Below the pieces are notes generated by a model, which saw nothing but the letters and a program-made list of their open reading frames with translations, was not told the DNA's origin and did not search any database. From Episyrphus balteatus (Eukaryota; Arthropoda; Insecta; Diptera; Syrphidae): a DNA stretch of 64,000 nucleotides. Position 1 is the first letter of the stretch; each line of letters begins with the position of its first letter. The DNA lies in assembly GCF_945859705.1 (NCBI RefSeq), contig NC_079136.1, forward strand, positions 78,554,867 through 78,618,866, written 5' to 3'. This document shows, piece after piece, positions 1-12,847 of the stretch. A program made the position numbers and the translations under genes.

Positions 1-590
1 ATCGCAAATTTCTATTTCCCATACGATTTGTATGGGAAAGATTGTGTATTTGTGTTTAGAATTTTTTATCTTTTTAATGGTTCATCAAAAAGGCTAGATT
101 AAATCATTTTCTTGTATAAAATTGAACGCTCTACAAAATTGCATTTATAAAATTAAAAAAAAACGGACGCGAAAAATTAATTAAAATAATTTTTAGTTGA
201 AAAAATGAATAATTCGAATTTATTGAAGAAATCTAATATGATAGTATTAGGGGTTTGAGAGTTATATAAAAGGATCTGTGAAACCAAAACACAACATAGA
301 ATACAAATTTTCGAAAATTTTGCCAAATTTTTTGAAAAACCTAATAATTTCGTCAAAAAATCGGAAAAAAAATGAGAAAAAATTACATTTTATATTTTAA
401 AGTTGAATAACTTTGAAACGCGGGGGTAAATCAAAAAAATTAATAAGAGCTTTTTTGTAGAGCGGACAATTTTATAATAGAAAATGGTTTTGTCAAGCCT
501 TTTGAATGAACCATTAAAAAAATAAAAAATTCTAAACACAAATACACAATCTTTCCCATACAAATCGTATGGGAAATAGAAATTTGCGAT
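1..590. mobile_element. MITE-like element with ~85-bp terminal inverted repeats, at window edge
   Basis: Bases 1-86 are the reverse complement of about 505-590 with very few mismatches. Each arm contains the small palindrome around CCCATACGATTTGTATGGG. The roughly 420-bp centre is AT-rich and has no coding potential. The left limit coincides with the window start, so the target duplication cannot be checked. This is a non-autonomous DNA transposon by structure; the superfamily is not assigned. Confidence 0.8.
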
Positions 591-3500
591 GCGGCGGTAC
601 TAAATGTTAACGTTAAGGGCTGAAACTTTTACAGTATTTTTTTTTCGTCATTTCCAACAATATTTTCAACAATGCTTTGAACAAAATAAAAAAAAATTTT
701 TTTTGAATCAGTCTAATGTATACCCTAGTTGTACATTCTTATTTTTTTTTTATTATTTATATTTTTTTGTGCAGGCATTATTAAGAAATGAGTTTAATGA
801 ACATTTAATGAAGCGAGAGAAATAAGAAATAGTTTTCATTTTCAATAAAAAAAAAGCAAAGAGGTATTGAAGCATAACTCAAATGTTTGTTGACTGGATA
901 ATACTCACTAAGATAAATATTATGTTCATTCATTACTATTGGTAAACAGTTTTTATATTTCTTTGTTTTAAAATACAATTTACACAATTTTTTAACTCTG
1001 ATGAATTTTTGGAACTGAATTGATAGCAGGTACATTACTACGTTTCCACCAAAACTTAATTTAGAATTAAGACCGACGATATAAAATGTTGTTTCAACCG
1101 ACATGAAATGATTTACAACAAGATTTATTTTGGCAAGCTCTTCAAAAATCAGATTTGAGTTTTTGAATGAAAATATGCCATTAATTCTCTTTTTTCAGCT
1201 GTCATAACTAATTCCTTCACTACCTTAAACTTTTGATTTAATTATTATACGGAAAAATTCTGTAGTATTTCAAAATTTTTTTGCATTTTGAAAACTTTGA
1301 AAAAATCTCTGAGGGCTCAATGTCATTTTGAAAGAGAGCAAAATAATTTTGACGGACACGTTTCTCATATGAATCCAATTTTTTTTTCAAATAACAACAA
1401 TTCAACTGTAACTTCACACAACTGCAACTTTTCTTCAAATATTCAATTTTGAAAAAAAGCTCAAAACAATAACATATTCTTCAAAATATCGTTAATTTTT
1501 TGATGTGTTTTAGCTTTTTAATTTCTGCACACCACCAATTTGAATATCGAATGGATAGATGTTTTTTAAAACAAACATCTAAACAATAAAAAAAAAAAAC
1601 TGAGAAATAAATCTAAAAAATTTTCATCTCAGAAATCTCCGAAAAAAAAGTGAGCGCTCAGCTGGCATTTTTTGTTTCACTTAAAAAATCTCTGAGCCCT
1701 CAGAAACCTCTCTTTGTGTTACGCACCTAATGAAATGAATGCTTCCATCCCAAAACAAACAGTAAAATTACTAGCCTTTAAGAAGATTTAAGATTTTTAA
1801 AAACAACAGTATGACAAATACAGTTAATAATGTCGTTCCAAAAACAATCGAATTTCCTTCTAGGAAATCACAAAAAACTCTACTACAAAGTTTTAATTCA
1901 ATCGCTTCAGTGGTTTGGACTGCTGCTCGAGATAAACAGAATTGTGAGACCCATTTTTTTTCGCACTCTCTACCATCGTAATTTCTGATTGTTATCTCTT
2001 TAAAAAAAAATGCAAATTTTTACCCACATGCTACTTTGTGAACCATTTAATATTAAAAAAAAATCAATATTATTACTTTCAAAAACCAAGCCCAAACATT
2101 TTGAATAATATTTAAACTTAAATGGGTGTATACCCGTGCGTCATCTCAAAGTCGCACCAACTCAATATGTTGTTTACCTATCCTAATTTACGAAATTCAT
2201 TTTTGTCTTAACAAGCCAACTCAAAATAACCTGGTTAGTAATTAACTATAGCTCTCTTCTTTATACATTAAAAAATATACATACATACATTGGGAAATGC
2301 TTCCTCATTTTGTTTCTTCTTTTTCTGTGTTTCAAATGTAAAATAGTTAATTTTATTTCTAAGATAAGTTTCCCATCACCTTTTGCTTAGAGAGTTCACT
2401 TGAAGAAAGAGCATGAAAGCGTAACAGCATTGCATATTGTAACTCATTACACTTAACCTCAATTCCATCTTTGATTAGAGATAGAATGACCGACTTGGTT
2501 GCATGAACTCGCTGGTACAATGGTGGTTAATCATTTTTTGTTTAGTAATTTATGCAATGACTTAGAAGATACAAAATTGCTTCGATTGTTCTTCAAAGTT
2601 AATTTTTTACATAATCTCTCCAAAAAACTCATTAAAAACGCCATAGAAAAAAAAAACAATTAATCAGTTGATGAACTTACAGATGAATACACTGCTTAAA
2701 GATGCATTTTAAGAAGAAAAATTTAAAAACGTTAGAGCCGTTAAAAAAAAATTAAATTAAAATCAAATTGATATGACACTCTGTTGCGATTACTAATCAA
2801 CATCTTAAACCAAAATTTCAAAAAATCCAAAGTCCCAGTTCCGAGAATTTGATTTTTCAAAAAAAAAATTCAATTACCTATAAATTTTTTTTATCCAAAA
2901 ATTATTTTCAAAATTTTTATTTTTATTTATATTAAAGCTATGTATGTATATTAATGCTTTTGTGTACAAAAATTTCGTGAAATTGAATTAGAAATTGAGA
3001 GAATACCAGATTAAAAAAAAAACAGTTCCAAGTACCGTTAATAATGATTTTCGAAATTTTCTAATAAAAATAATTCCACAAACTTTTCTGGAGAGTCTCT
3101 GCATAACACGTTTGATGTTAATCGCCCTATCCGTTTAGGCTGACGTTCCTTATACCGAGAAACTGACAGACTAAGTGCCAGTTGTACAAACGTGGATCAG
3201 CCTTGATTCAGGAATTTAACCCACCGATTTCGGCGGATCAGCTGCGGGACAACTTCGGTTTAAGCATTAATGTGGCTATTTCTACATATATGAACCTTGA
3301 ACCAGTGCTAAACTTCAGCATTGCTACCGATTTCAGAAGATAAAAGTTGCTGATCCACGGATTAAATATTTGTACAACTGAGCCTAATGGACTGACAGAC
3401 TGATTATGTGCCGCTAGAGATCGATCCTACAATCACGTTATTTCACTGTTAAAAATTGGTGTGAAAAACTGTAACTTAAGCTGAAGTCTGGCAAAAACTT

Positions 3501-5854
3501 TTTTGCATTGTTTCATCTTATATTTTAGGTTGCGTTTTTTCCTCAGTACTGTTATTCACAGTCAGACTAACAAATTCATTCATTCATTTCTTACTGGCTA
3601 TAAAATATTCATTTCCAAATTTGAATTTTTTTCGAATGTCAAATTCAAAATAACTATGACGTAAATAGAAAACAAACAAAATCCTAAGTTATACCTACAC
3701 TCTGGTTCGCTTGGTAGTACATAAGTTCTTATTTACAAATTTTATCAACGAATATAAAAAATATATTAGTATAATGATAATGATGATAACCCTTAACTGA
3801 TTACATTTTCAAAATTAATTGTAACATAATGTATACAAATATTATCATATACACTGAATTTACCGAAACTTAGAAACTTACAAATTTTTCTAAATTTGTA
3901 TATAATTTTCAATTTAATTGAAAAACTCTCTCTTGAATCTTTGAAATTTTTTGATGAAAAGGAAGGAGGAAAAAAACCACTGCCTCATTACTTAGTTCAT
4001 ATTGTTTGCCTTCAGGGTCCAGCCAGACTTCCGATCTCATAAGTGCTTATATGTGCATACACATGTACTATATAATAATGCCACTTAAAGTAGCATTCTT
4101 CACTCTATTGCTTCATTTAGTCAATTGATGTTCGTTTTTCTTTGCGTTCTTTATTTTCGATTCTTTGCTGCCCCCTTTTATGAGGGTAAATTTCAATAAG
4201 AAAGTGTCTAGTGGTCTTTATAAATAAAAAAAAAATTGATGTGGTAGTGATACGGTTTTTATGTATATTTATATTATTAGGTATAAAGCATAAATAACAA
4301 GAAAAAACTATTTTTTGTTTAATAATATGAATTTGAGCATCTCCTTTAAACCTTGAAAAAACTACATAATTCATAAAATAAAAGAAAACCTTCGAAATAA
4401 AAAAATTGTTTTAAAACAATTTTTAATACAAATTTATAGTAGAAAAAATCCAATTTTAGTAAAAAAAACGAAACATTTTTGTTTATTTTGAGCTTGTATG
4501 TTTTACGTGTTTTAACGAGAAAATCCCCTAATGTCTATGGGTATCTCTCTGTCAATAACAATGTCATATTGTTTTTTTCGTCGTAAACACGAATGAGATA
4601 GAGGAGCTTGTGAAGTACTTGAATACAATATCTCTACAACTTGACTTATCTCTTGACCCCAAAAAACAGAACGAGTTCAAATTGATATGTCTTTATTGCA
4701 TGCCGGAATGAATTTTTATTGATTTTTGTTTTTAACTGTGTCTGTCCAATTTGAAACGGAAATAGTTTTTACTTTTTTTCACTTTTAGGCACAAACAAAA
4801 AATAACACATCTTAGATTCTGAAACAAAGTAAATTATTAAAATAAAAGAAAAAAACAGATAATATAAGAATAAGAACCCCACCAACTGCAAACATAAAAT
4901 AAAAATATCAAATGAACACAAAAAAACTTATCATATACAAAGCTATTATAAAGAGAGGAGAACATAATTTCTCTTTTGATGTTACATATATTTCATACTA
5001 GCAGAGATACTACGAACGAGTATGCATGTATGTATGTACTTCTTATTTTGTAGAAGATAATAAGATTTGGAGTCTATGTAAGAAGATAATAATTAGTTTG
5101 TTGTTTAAAAATGTTAGAGATACAAAACTAAGACGTAAAAATAAAATGCTCGAGGGGGTCGCACGTGTCTGCTTTTTTAGTTGAGAGTACCTTTATCTTA
5201 GATAACCATTTCAAATTAAAACCTTTGGTTGATTTGCCAGAAAAACAAATATTTTTACTTTGTCTCTAAATTTAAAAAAAAAATTGATTCAGAATTTGAC
5301 AAAAATTGCGAGTTTGACGAAAAAATATGTCAGTTTTCGCAAAAAAGTCCAACGTTTTCTGAATTTTTTGAGTAAAGTTAAAAACACAGTTTTGACTGAG
5401 ACCATTACATACAAAAAATGGATTGGAATGGTAAGAGCCGTTTTTGAAAAAATTTCAATGCTTCGAAAACGTATATTTATGTAAAGAGGATATATGTAAT
5501 GTACTTAAACATAATATATCATTAACGGAATTAAAATATGAACTACAAGCACAAGAACGTTTGACCCAGTCCTGCATTTTATTTGTATTTTTTTGTTTGC
5601 GATTTAAATTAAAGGGTCGCTGTGGTGTATGCGTATCTTTTTAGTTTTTTAGTGAGAAGTTGAACTTTGTTGACCATTTTTTGACTTTTTCAAAGGTTAA
5701 AAGTCTTACATAAGAATTTGAAAAATATTTAATGCATACTTAAAATAGATTTAGATTTTTAATTTTCTATTTTTTCTCGTCGATTGTTTTACATTTCACG
5801 AAATATATCTCCCCAGAATAAAAAAGATCTTAAAAACAAAAGCATTTTTATTTA
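591..5854. other. AT-rich non-coding stretch (probable loco intron or upstream DNA)
   Basis: No open reading frame here has recognisable protein character. Long A and T runs dominate. The only structured item seen is the small MITE at 3177-3383. Because the first loco exon in the window begins at a splice acceptor (7101), at least the right part of this stretch is intron of that gene. Confidence 0.6.
3177..3383. mobile_element. Small MITE with GCCAGTTGTACAAA ends (copy 1)
   Basis: The element begins GCCAGTTGTACAAACGTGG and ends with the matching inverted motif TTTGTACAACTGAGC. Both ends continue inward into related sequence (GGATCAGCC on the left; TTGCTGATCCACGG on the right). Related sequence occurs at 56067-56100 (left-end fragment) and at 56289-57318 (inverted copy carrying a nested insertion). 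There is no coding content. Confidence 0.7.
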
Positions 5855-6240
5855 TTATGCTGTTTAAATAAGAATCCTTCGCCAATTAATCTTTGTCCAG
5901 ATATCGAAGCGTTTTCTTCCAATATCATCTTAAACGCCTCCTTGTTCCAATGACTCGAGTCAAATGCTTGACGGCTGAAACTATAGAGCCAGGTAGCATT
6001 TTGTTCAGCGCTTCGACGAACGAACTCTCTCCGTTTTGTACCAAAATACCTCGATCTTTGGTTCATCGCTCCATTATACTATGTGAAAGCCTTCTTTCTT
6101 CCAGTCTCTATACATTATGGGCCACTCTAAGAGTTTCACTTTGTTGTGTGGTGCAAGAACCAAGAAGGGTATGCCGAACAACAACTCGTCCAACGACTCT
6201 CAGTCTCCGTTTCACTGTTTCAAGGAACTACCAAAGATTG
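5855..6240 (-). pseudogene. Degenerate Tc1/mariner-family transposase fragment
   Basis: Read on the minus strand, pieces in all three frames resemble Tc1 transposase in the right order. First is a helix-turn-helix-like segment (VKRRLRVVGR). Next is KVKLLEWPIMYRDWKKEGF followed by WSDEPKIEVFW, which matches the conserved W-x-x-VxFSDES block with the first catalytic Asp. Last is ILEENASISGQRLIGEGF, matching the block that precedes the second catalytic Asp. At least two frameshifts and several stop codons separate the blocks, so it is dead. No inverted repeats could be paired to it. It lies in the loco upstream intron, antisense to the gene. Confidence 0.75.
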
Positions 6241-6406
6241 TAAAAATTTATAAAAACCCAATCTTCCATTCGTAAAATCAACATCCAGGTATAATATATA
6301 TATAATTGTTTATAACGAAGAATTTAAACAAATTCCCTTTGAATATTAGAATTCACAGTATATTCATGCTGTGAGTTTTATATAGAGTCGGTAAACATCG
6401 ACCAAA

Positions 6407-6479
6407 ATAAGGCGTCTTAGTAAGGGTACGACAGATCTAACTGATGAGCCCACTGTCGTACCTGGGCGAAACGCTTTAT
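6407..6479 (+). ncRNA. Hammerhead self-cleaving ribozyme (open stem III, type III topology)
   Basis: All core elements are present in order. Stem III 5' strand is 6407-6415, ending GCGT. The predicted cleavage-site C is 6416. Stem I is TTAG (6417-6420) with CTAA (6437-6440). The invariant CTGATGA is 6441-6447. Stem II is GCCCA (6448-6452) with TGGGC (6463-6467). GAA is 6468-6470. Stem III 3' strand is 6471-6479, starting ACGC, giving 9 bp including one G-U pair. Loop II (6453-6462, CTGTCGTACC) is the exact reverse complement of 6425-6434 in loop I. Loop-loop contacts are typical of fast natural hammerheads, although a 10-nt loop cannot be fully paired in a kissing complex, so part may serve as an alternative hairpin. 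It lies on the sense strand of the loco intron. Activity is inferred, not shown. Confidence 0.85.
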
Positions 6480-7100
6480 AAATTTGGAGTTGAGGTCACT
6501 TGAACTTTAAAATTGAATTATAATTGTTTATATTGGACTCAAACTTTTAGGCTGCAGTGTACATATCAGCTTTATTCAATTAACAAATAAATCAAGTATT
6601 ATTCAACCTGTACATGTAAATAAAATGAATGAGTGTGTCTATTAGTTATCTCTTTGTTGCCATTAAGCAAGCACTTTTTAACCAAATTGACGACACATTT
6701 GAATTTTTTTTTTGATCATTTTGAATCTTATTATTTAGACCATTCCGAATTCTGATCATTTGAAATAAATCATTTTCAAATCGCAAAATATAAAGTACCT
6801 AATTATTTAATTACAAAAATTTCTTTTAAGGATTTAACAATAGTTTAATTTACACTCCACATAGACACAGACAATGTTTGTTCAGCTTTTTTGCTTTACA
6901 CCACACGTTCATTAAAAAAAAATGTCTTATCAGTAAAAATGTCGATAAACTTCTTCTATATTTGTACAATTCGTCATTGTTAAATATAACCGACAGAAAT
7001 TCACTCTGATTTCTCAGCGAATGTATACTCATTTCAATTTATTATTTATACAACATTACTCGCATATTTATATAATATTTTTTTCATTTTTTTTTTGCAG

Positions 7101-10100
7101 TCCAGAGCATTGCCATCAGATGCATCGCCTTTTCGTCGCTGGGCACAATCTTCATTCCGTGCTCCCAGAACTGTAGATTCACAAGTTTCACTTGCACGCC
7201 GACCATCCTCTTTGACTGCCTCCGACAACGATGTTTACACCAAATCAATGGAGACTTATATAGGAGATTTCAAAGCAGCAGCTGCCGCCGCCCGAAATCA
7301 GTTAGCTGATGTCAAAAATATTGTCAACGGAAGTGTTATTGGTAGTATTAGTAGTAGTAGTAATCGTAGCGCACCTCAACAACAAGAATCACAACCTGCT
7401 GGGGTCACAGCTTGGGGTAACTCATTTGAAAAACTTTTAGAAGACCCAGCTGGCTTGCATACATTTGCTGAATTTCTTAAAAAAGAATTCTCAGCTGAGA
7501 ATATATACTTTTGGACTGCATGCGAAAGGTATCGCTTTATTGAATCGGCAAGCGAACGTGCAACAATGGCAATGGAAATATATTCCAAACATTTAGCCAA
7601 CGGAGCAACAGAACCAGTAAATGTAGACTCACAAGCAAGAACTACAACTCAGGAGAATCTTCGAACAGCTGAAAAAGATTTATTTGGACAAGCTCAGAAG
7701 CAAATTTTCAACTTGATGAAATTCGACAGTTATCAGCGATTCATTCGATCTGATATGTACAAAAAATGCATTGAAGCCGAAGAAAAACATCAACCACTGC
7801 CGTATTCAGCAGAAGGCTTGGATGAGTTGTTGAAGACAAATTTTCACCTATCAGCCCATTCTAAGGTAAGTGATTTTATTTTGTATGATTTTTTTGCTGA
7901 ATATGTCCTTAATATAGTTCTTTTTTAACAATTTCAGCTGAAAAAATCGGCTAGCAATGCTGAAGATCGGCGTCGAAAGAGTCTCCTACCATGGCATCGC
8001 AAAACTCGTTGTAAATCTCGTGATCGCGATGAACTTGATAATGATCACGGTAACAGCAAATCATCTAACAACAGAACAGGCAAATATCAACAGTCAACAG
8101 GAAATTCTTTAAAAATAACCAATACAACAAATTCCACAAGTGATATCCATAGTTCACGCAGCTCTCTATCTAGTTTCGACACACTGCCACAATGCACATT
8201 GACCAACAACACATCAGATGATATTAAAGCCTGTTGTCTATGTCGTGTTATACTTTGCGATGGAGCAACAACAATTGTTCAAACCAAACCCGATGAAACA
8301 GTTCGTCAATTGGTTGAAAGATTGCTCGAAAAACGTGGCATTTCATATCAATTATTTGAAGTTATTCTAAATAGCACAAATAAAACAGTTGATTTGAATG
8401 CTTCATCGCAAATTTTATCTGGGAAAGAATTATTAATTGAGCAGAAAGTCGCATTTAAATTAGACCTGCCCGATCCCAAAGTAATCTCAGTGAAAAGTAA
8501 ACCGAAGAAAGCTCTTTGCGATGTGATTAAACCGATTTTGCAAAAGTATAACTATTGCATGGAAAATGTTCAGATATTAATGCGTGATACCCATGAACCG
8601 ATTGATCTTTCACAACCTGTTACCATAGCCGATGGTCAGAGACTGCAAGTTGTAATGTTGAAAGCGGACCAACCGACGACCGACTACCTGCCACCAAATT
8701 CAGCTAAGCTTAAACCTATGCCAAAAAATGTATCTTTTCCAGCAATAAAACCACATAGAAATGGTGGTCCAGTACCAAGTGTGGTTATAAGTACACAACA
8801 GAGCACCCTTGATGAGATAACTAATAAAGTTTTCAGTGAATTATTGCAAGGAAAAGTAGAATCTCATGATGGGAATCAAAAGGCAGCTGATATAGGCTCC
8901 ATGAAGGTAAGCTAGTATTCTTTTATTTAATTAATTATTCTTTTTTTTAAATATCGTTTTTTTTTTTTTGGAAATTTGAAGTAATTTGAAATTGTAAATT
9001 TCTATTCAGAAAATTTCAGTATTTCTACTTGAGAAAGTATGCACAATTCGTAGATGGTTTTGGTCAGATAGCAATTAAATAATGAAAATTCTTTGCCTCA
9101 AGAAACCCTGTCAGTAAAATTATCTACAATATTAGTTTATATATTTAATTTCTTACATAATTAAAGTTTTAATGAACAATAAATATTGAAAGTCTGGCTT
9201 TCACTAAAATAAGCAATTGTATATAATAGTACGGAATTCAGAAAAAAATGTTTTTCTCACAAAAAAAAACTAACAGGGTCTGATTTAAAAAAGAATTTAA
9301 AATCCACCTTTGTCCATTTGCAATCTCGGAATCCATTTCTGGAAAGTAACTCAATAGTTTCATATTCAAATTCAATATACTATGTACCATCAGAGGAATT
9401 TGAGAGCTAACAAATATTGATTCTTCCGATGAAAGTTCAAATGTTTTCCTCTCTTTTTTGGAGGCTCTTTCTTATTCAAGATGTTTAAGTGGTCAAAAGG
9501 TTTAGCAAAAAAAGAAAAAGGATTTTAGAAGCCCCTTTTGAACCTTCAGATTTTGAATCTATTAAAAACATAAATACCTTTCCTTTTGACACCCAGAAAA
9601 ACTGTGACTTCTGTGAAGAAGGGTGAGCCCATTTCATCGCATAAAGTCCTAAAAAGTCGACTTTGCAAAACCTTGTCTTATAGATTTCACAACTCTGATC
9701 ACATCTTTAAACACATCATTTAACTCTGGAAATAGAGCTTTAGATGCTAAAACTTTTTAATGAAGGCAGCAGTGTGTCAAGGAAACGTTTGACGTTTTAA
9801 GGCGTCCTTCTGTTTGCATAACAAACTGCACTCAAGGAATTTTAACGATCAGATTCCTATTTAACATGACTTGATGATGTACTCAAATCACGCAAACAAA
9901 CTTAAGTAACATTTAATTCTGCTTCCACCTCTTATCTTAAACGTTACAGCAGTCACTTAATCCAAAATAAAAAATGAGGGTTCAAGACCTTTATTAAAAG
10001 ACGCAATGTCCCATTATTTTAGATTCTATTTTCGAACTTGAGTTCGCAATCACTACTTTGAAATCTAGAATTATTGCTCTCTCTGATTGTGCCTTGGGAT

Positions 10101-11381
10101 TTGCAAATTCGTATCTTGAGCTAAGCTACAATGAGAAGTAATACTTTTATTCAATTTTGGTTCCTCTGAACGTTCCGATATCCAGATAAAAGAAAACATT
10201 TTATACATCGTAGCTTCCTTATCCTTTTTAATCCCGCTTAAAGTCGCCGGAGTTGTTTTTGTGCAGGTTAAGCCCTCCGATCATCTGAACAGCGCATTTT
10301 CAAGGCCATGACTTCTTAACTAATTCTTTCTCTATTTATTTTTAAGTCTCATCTGGCTTTTTAATCATTTTATCTTGCTATAACTTCAGATTTGCTCTTT
10401 ATGCAATTTATTTATGCTTTAAAATAAATTTTAATTATTTAAATGTTTTCCTTTCAGTCAGATGACTGCGCTTCAGAGACATCATCAATATTTGACCGAA
10501 TCCGAAGACGAGACTCAAACATTCCGGGCCTAAAAGGTCTACGACCGAAAAAAATAAACAAAATATCTATAAGTCAATCAGATGATGCCCTAACAACCTC
10601 AACACAATTATATAGCACTAACAGCGATCCAGCTGTAACAACGACAAAAAAACCTGTTATTGCAAAATGGAAAGCTGGTGTTAAAGTTCAAGTCACTGAA
10701 CGAGCTGAAAATCAAGGTTTGTAAACCGGCACAGTCCCATTTTCTTTAATTTAAGTAAACATATCTATGAACTAGTAACCAATTTCAGATGAATTTCTAG
10801 AAGGACTAAAGCGTGCACAATGTGCTCGACTGGAAGATCAACGGGGAACTGAAATCAATTTTGAACTTCCAGATTTTTTAAAAAACAAAGAAAATCAAAG
10901 TGCAGCCAATAAGTTGAGAAAAATCCGTGCAAATCTTAGTCCTGTAAATAAATCAGCACCTGTTGTGCTAGTAGATAACCAGCAGCAGCAAGTAGATCGT
11001 CCATTACCACAACCAGCTCCAAGACTATCGATCACAAAGAAACAATCAATTTCACCTATGAAAATTGATGAAGAAGATGCTGCTGCTCCATCAATATCTG
11101 TTGTCGGACAAACAATAGATGAGGACTCTTTATCTACCAAAGGTCCGCCGCCACTACCCCCAAAGCCAAAAGTTCTGCCAATTAAGCCTTCTAATTGGGG
11201 CCAAAGCAGCACTATCACTAATGGCTGTTCAAAACAAGTTGGTTCTTCATCTTCTCCAACAACTGGGCTAGCAATTCCTCTTCCGAGCAAAATTCCGGTT
11301 GACATTTCTCGCAAGCATCTTGGATCTGAACAAACTGGTAGAACAGCTTACCTAGATGAGCCAAGTAGTAGTTTTGTTTAG
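7101..11381 (+). CDS. loco: Loco, RGS12/14-type regulator of G-protein signalling (5' part outside window)
   Basis: GTPase-activating protein and guanine-nucleotide dissociation inhibitor for G-alpha-i/o. Four 3' coding exons were read: 7101-7865, 7938-8906, 10458-10716 and 10789-11381 (stop TAG). All boundaries are GT-AG and keep frame. Exon 1 (acceptor at 7100) carries the RGS domain (WGNSFEKLLEDPAG through FDSYQRFIRSDMYKKC). Exon 2 opens with the KSLLPWHRKTR linker, then two tandem Raf-like Ras-binding domains (about 8220-8670). The last exon opens with a GoLoco motif (FLEGLKRAQCARLEDQRG, containing the DQR triad that reaches into the G-alpha nucleotide pocket). It ends with a proline-rich tail (PPPLPPKPK) that could bind SH3 domains. 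This RGS-RBD-RBD-GoLoco order is the RGS12/14/loco signature. N-terminal exons lie upstream of the window. The 1.55-kb intron 8907-10457 shows no feature. A polyadenylation signal AATAAA is at 11593. Confidence 0.95.
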
Positions 11382-11835
11382 ACTAAGTATAAAATTTGAT
11401 AGTAAAAATGATGACAATAGGTTTTTATTTAATAATATGTGAGGAAAAATTTTGTGACTCGTAACTGTTTAAAGTTCGTAAAGTTTTAATAGGATTAACC
11501 ATGTAAATAAGCAAAAACAAGTATATTATGGAGAAAAAAATATATGTAACTTATCTTTATAAATTATTATTTAAAAAAAAATATTCGATATGAATAAAAA
11601 TGGTTTTGATAAAAAAAAAATTGATTGCATTTTTATATTATTTGAAAAAAAAGGCACTTAAGATAACAGAAATTACAAATAAAAATCTAAAACCTTATTT
11701 TATAAATGTAGTTTGTCCTCGGTGTTTAAGTTTTCTTTCTTCAAAATATCAAGGGGGATTATAAGTAGTTTACTCCTATCTAACAATTTATGTTTTTATA
11801 AATTCATAAATAGCAGATATTAGTGGAGCTGCTAT

Positions 11836-12845
11836 TTCGATTGTAAATAAGAAACCCGACCTCCAAGAAACATGGTTTCAGCTATAAATAGAGCTTTAAG
11901 AGACCTTTTGACATCTCAATCGATGCATTTGGAGGAAATTTTTGAAAATGTACTTTTTTTAGGCAAGGGGTTAACATTGATTTTTATCTCGAAAATCCGA
12001 AACAAATATTTTTTTTCAACTTTAATGCATTAGAATGTTTACTCTGAACTCATATCTGTAAACCAAATCTTATTTCGAGACTTTGATCCGAAAATATCTG
12101 CTTCCGAAAGTAAGAAAAAAATACATATTTCGATAGTTAATAATTCAGCAACCAGGCCTCCGAGAAACTTTTGGTTTTCAGCTATAAGCCTGGTACGCTG
12201 CTCGCGCTAAAATTTAGCTGAGATAAAATTCCCATACAAGTTATCGATTTTTTTCTCGAAAATCCGAAAAAAATAAAATTTAATTTGTTCTATATAAATG
12301 CATAGGCCTGTTTACTCTGAACTTATATCTGTTAACCAAATCTTATTTCGAGACTTTGATCCGAAAATATCTTTCCGAAAGTAAGAAAAAAAAACAACAA
12401 AAATACATATTTCGATAGTAAATAGGTATTTCAGCAACCAGACTTCTAAGAAACTTTTGGTTTTCAGCTAAAAATAGAGTTTTAAGAGACCTTTCTTTTG
12501 GTGATTTTCTGGATGGATTCGGAGGAAATGTTTGAAAATTTACTTTTTTTAGGCGAGGGGTTAACCTTTTCTCGAAAATCCGAAAGAAACAAAATTTAAT
12601 TTTTTCTACCTAGCATGCATAGTCCTGGTTACTGTGAATTCATATCTGTAAACCAAATCTTATTTCGAAACTTTCATCCGAAAATATCTGCCTCCGAATG
12701 TAAGAAAAGAACAAACAAAAAATATTTCGATAGTAAATAATTCAGCAACCAGACCTCCGAGAAACTTTTGGTTTTCAGCTATGAGTAGAGCTTAAAGAGA
12801 CCTTCCTCGATGGATTTGGAATAAAATTTTGAAAATGTACTCTTT
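11836..12845. repeat. Tandem repeat, ~280-310-bp unit, about 3.3 copies
   Basis: The block TTATTTCGAGACTTTGATCC recurs near 12070, 12349 and 12660 (the last with minor changes). The block AATTCAGCAACCAGACCTCC recurs near 12145, 12425 and 12740, with a diverged start near 11838. The spacing varies (about 280 then 311), so copies differ by indels. Copy 2 contains GCCTGGTACGCTGCTCGCGC (about 12186), the end motif of another small element in this window (see 32389-32867 and 50002-50055). There is no open reading frame. It sits just 3' of loco. Confidence 0.8.
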
Positions 12846-12847
12846 TA

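Noticed and set aside
5260..5484. Lys/Phe-rich open frame in the loco upstream region
   Set aside because: Composition reflects A/T-rich DNA; no motif, splice context or conservation cue.
5893..6243. 116-codon plus-strand open frame
   Set aside because: It is the antisense shadow of the Tc1 transposase remnant read on the minus strand.
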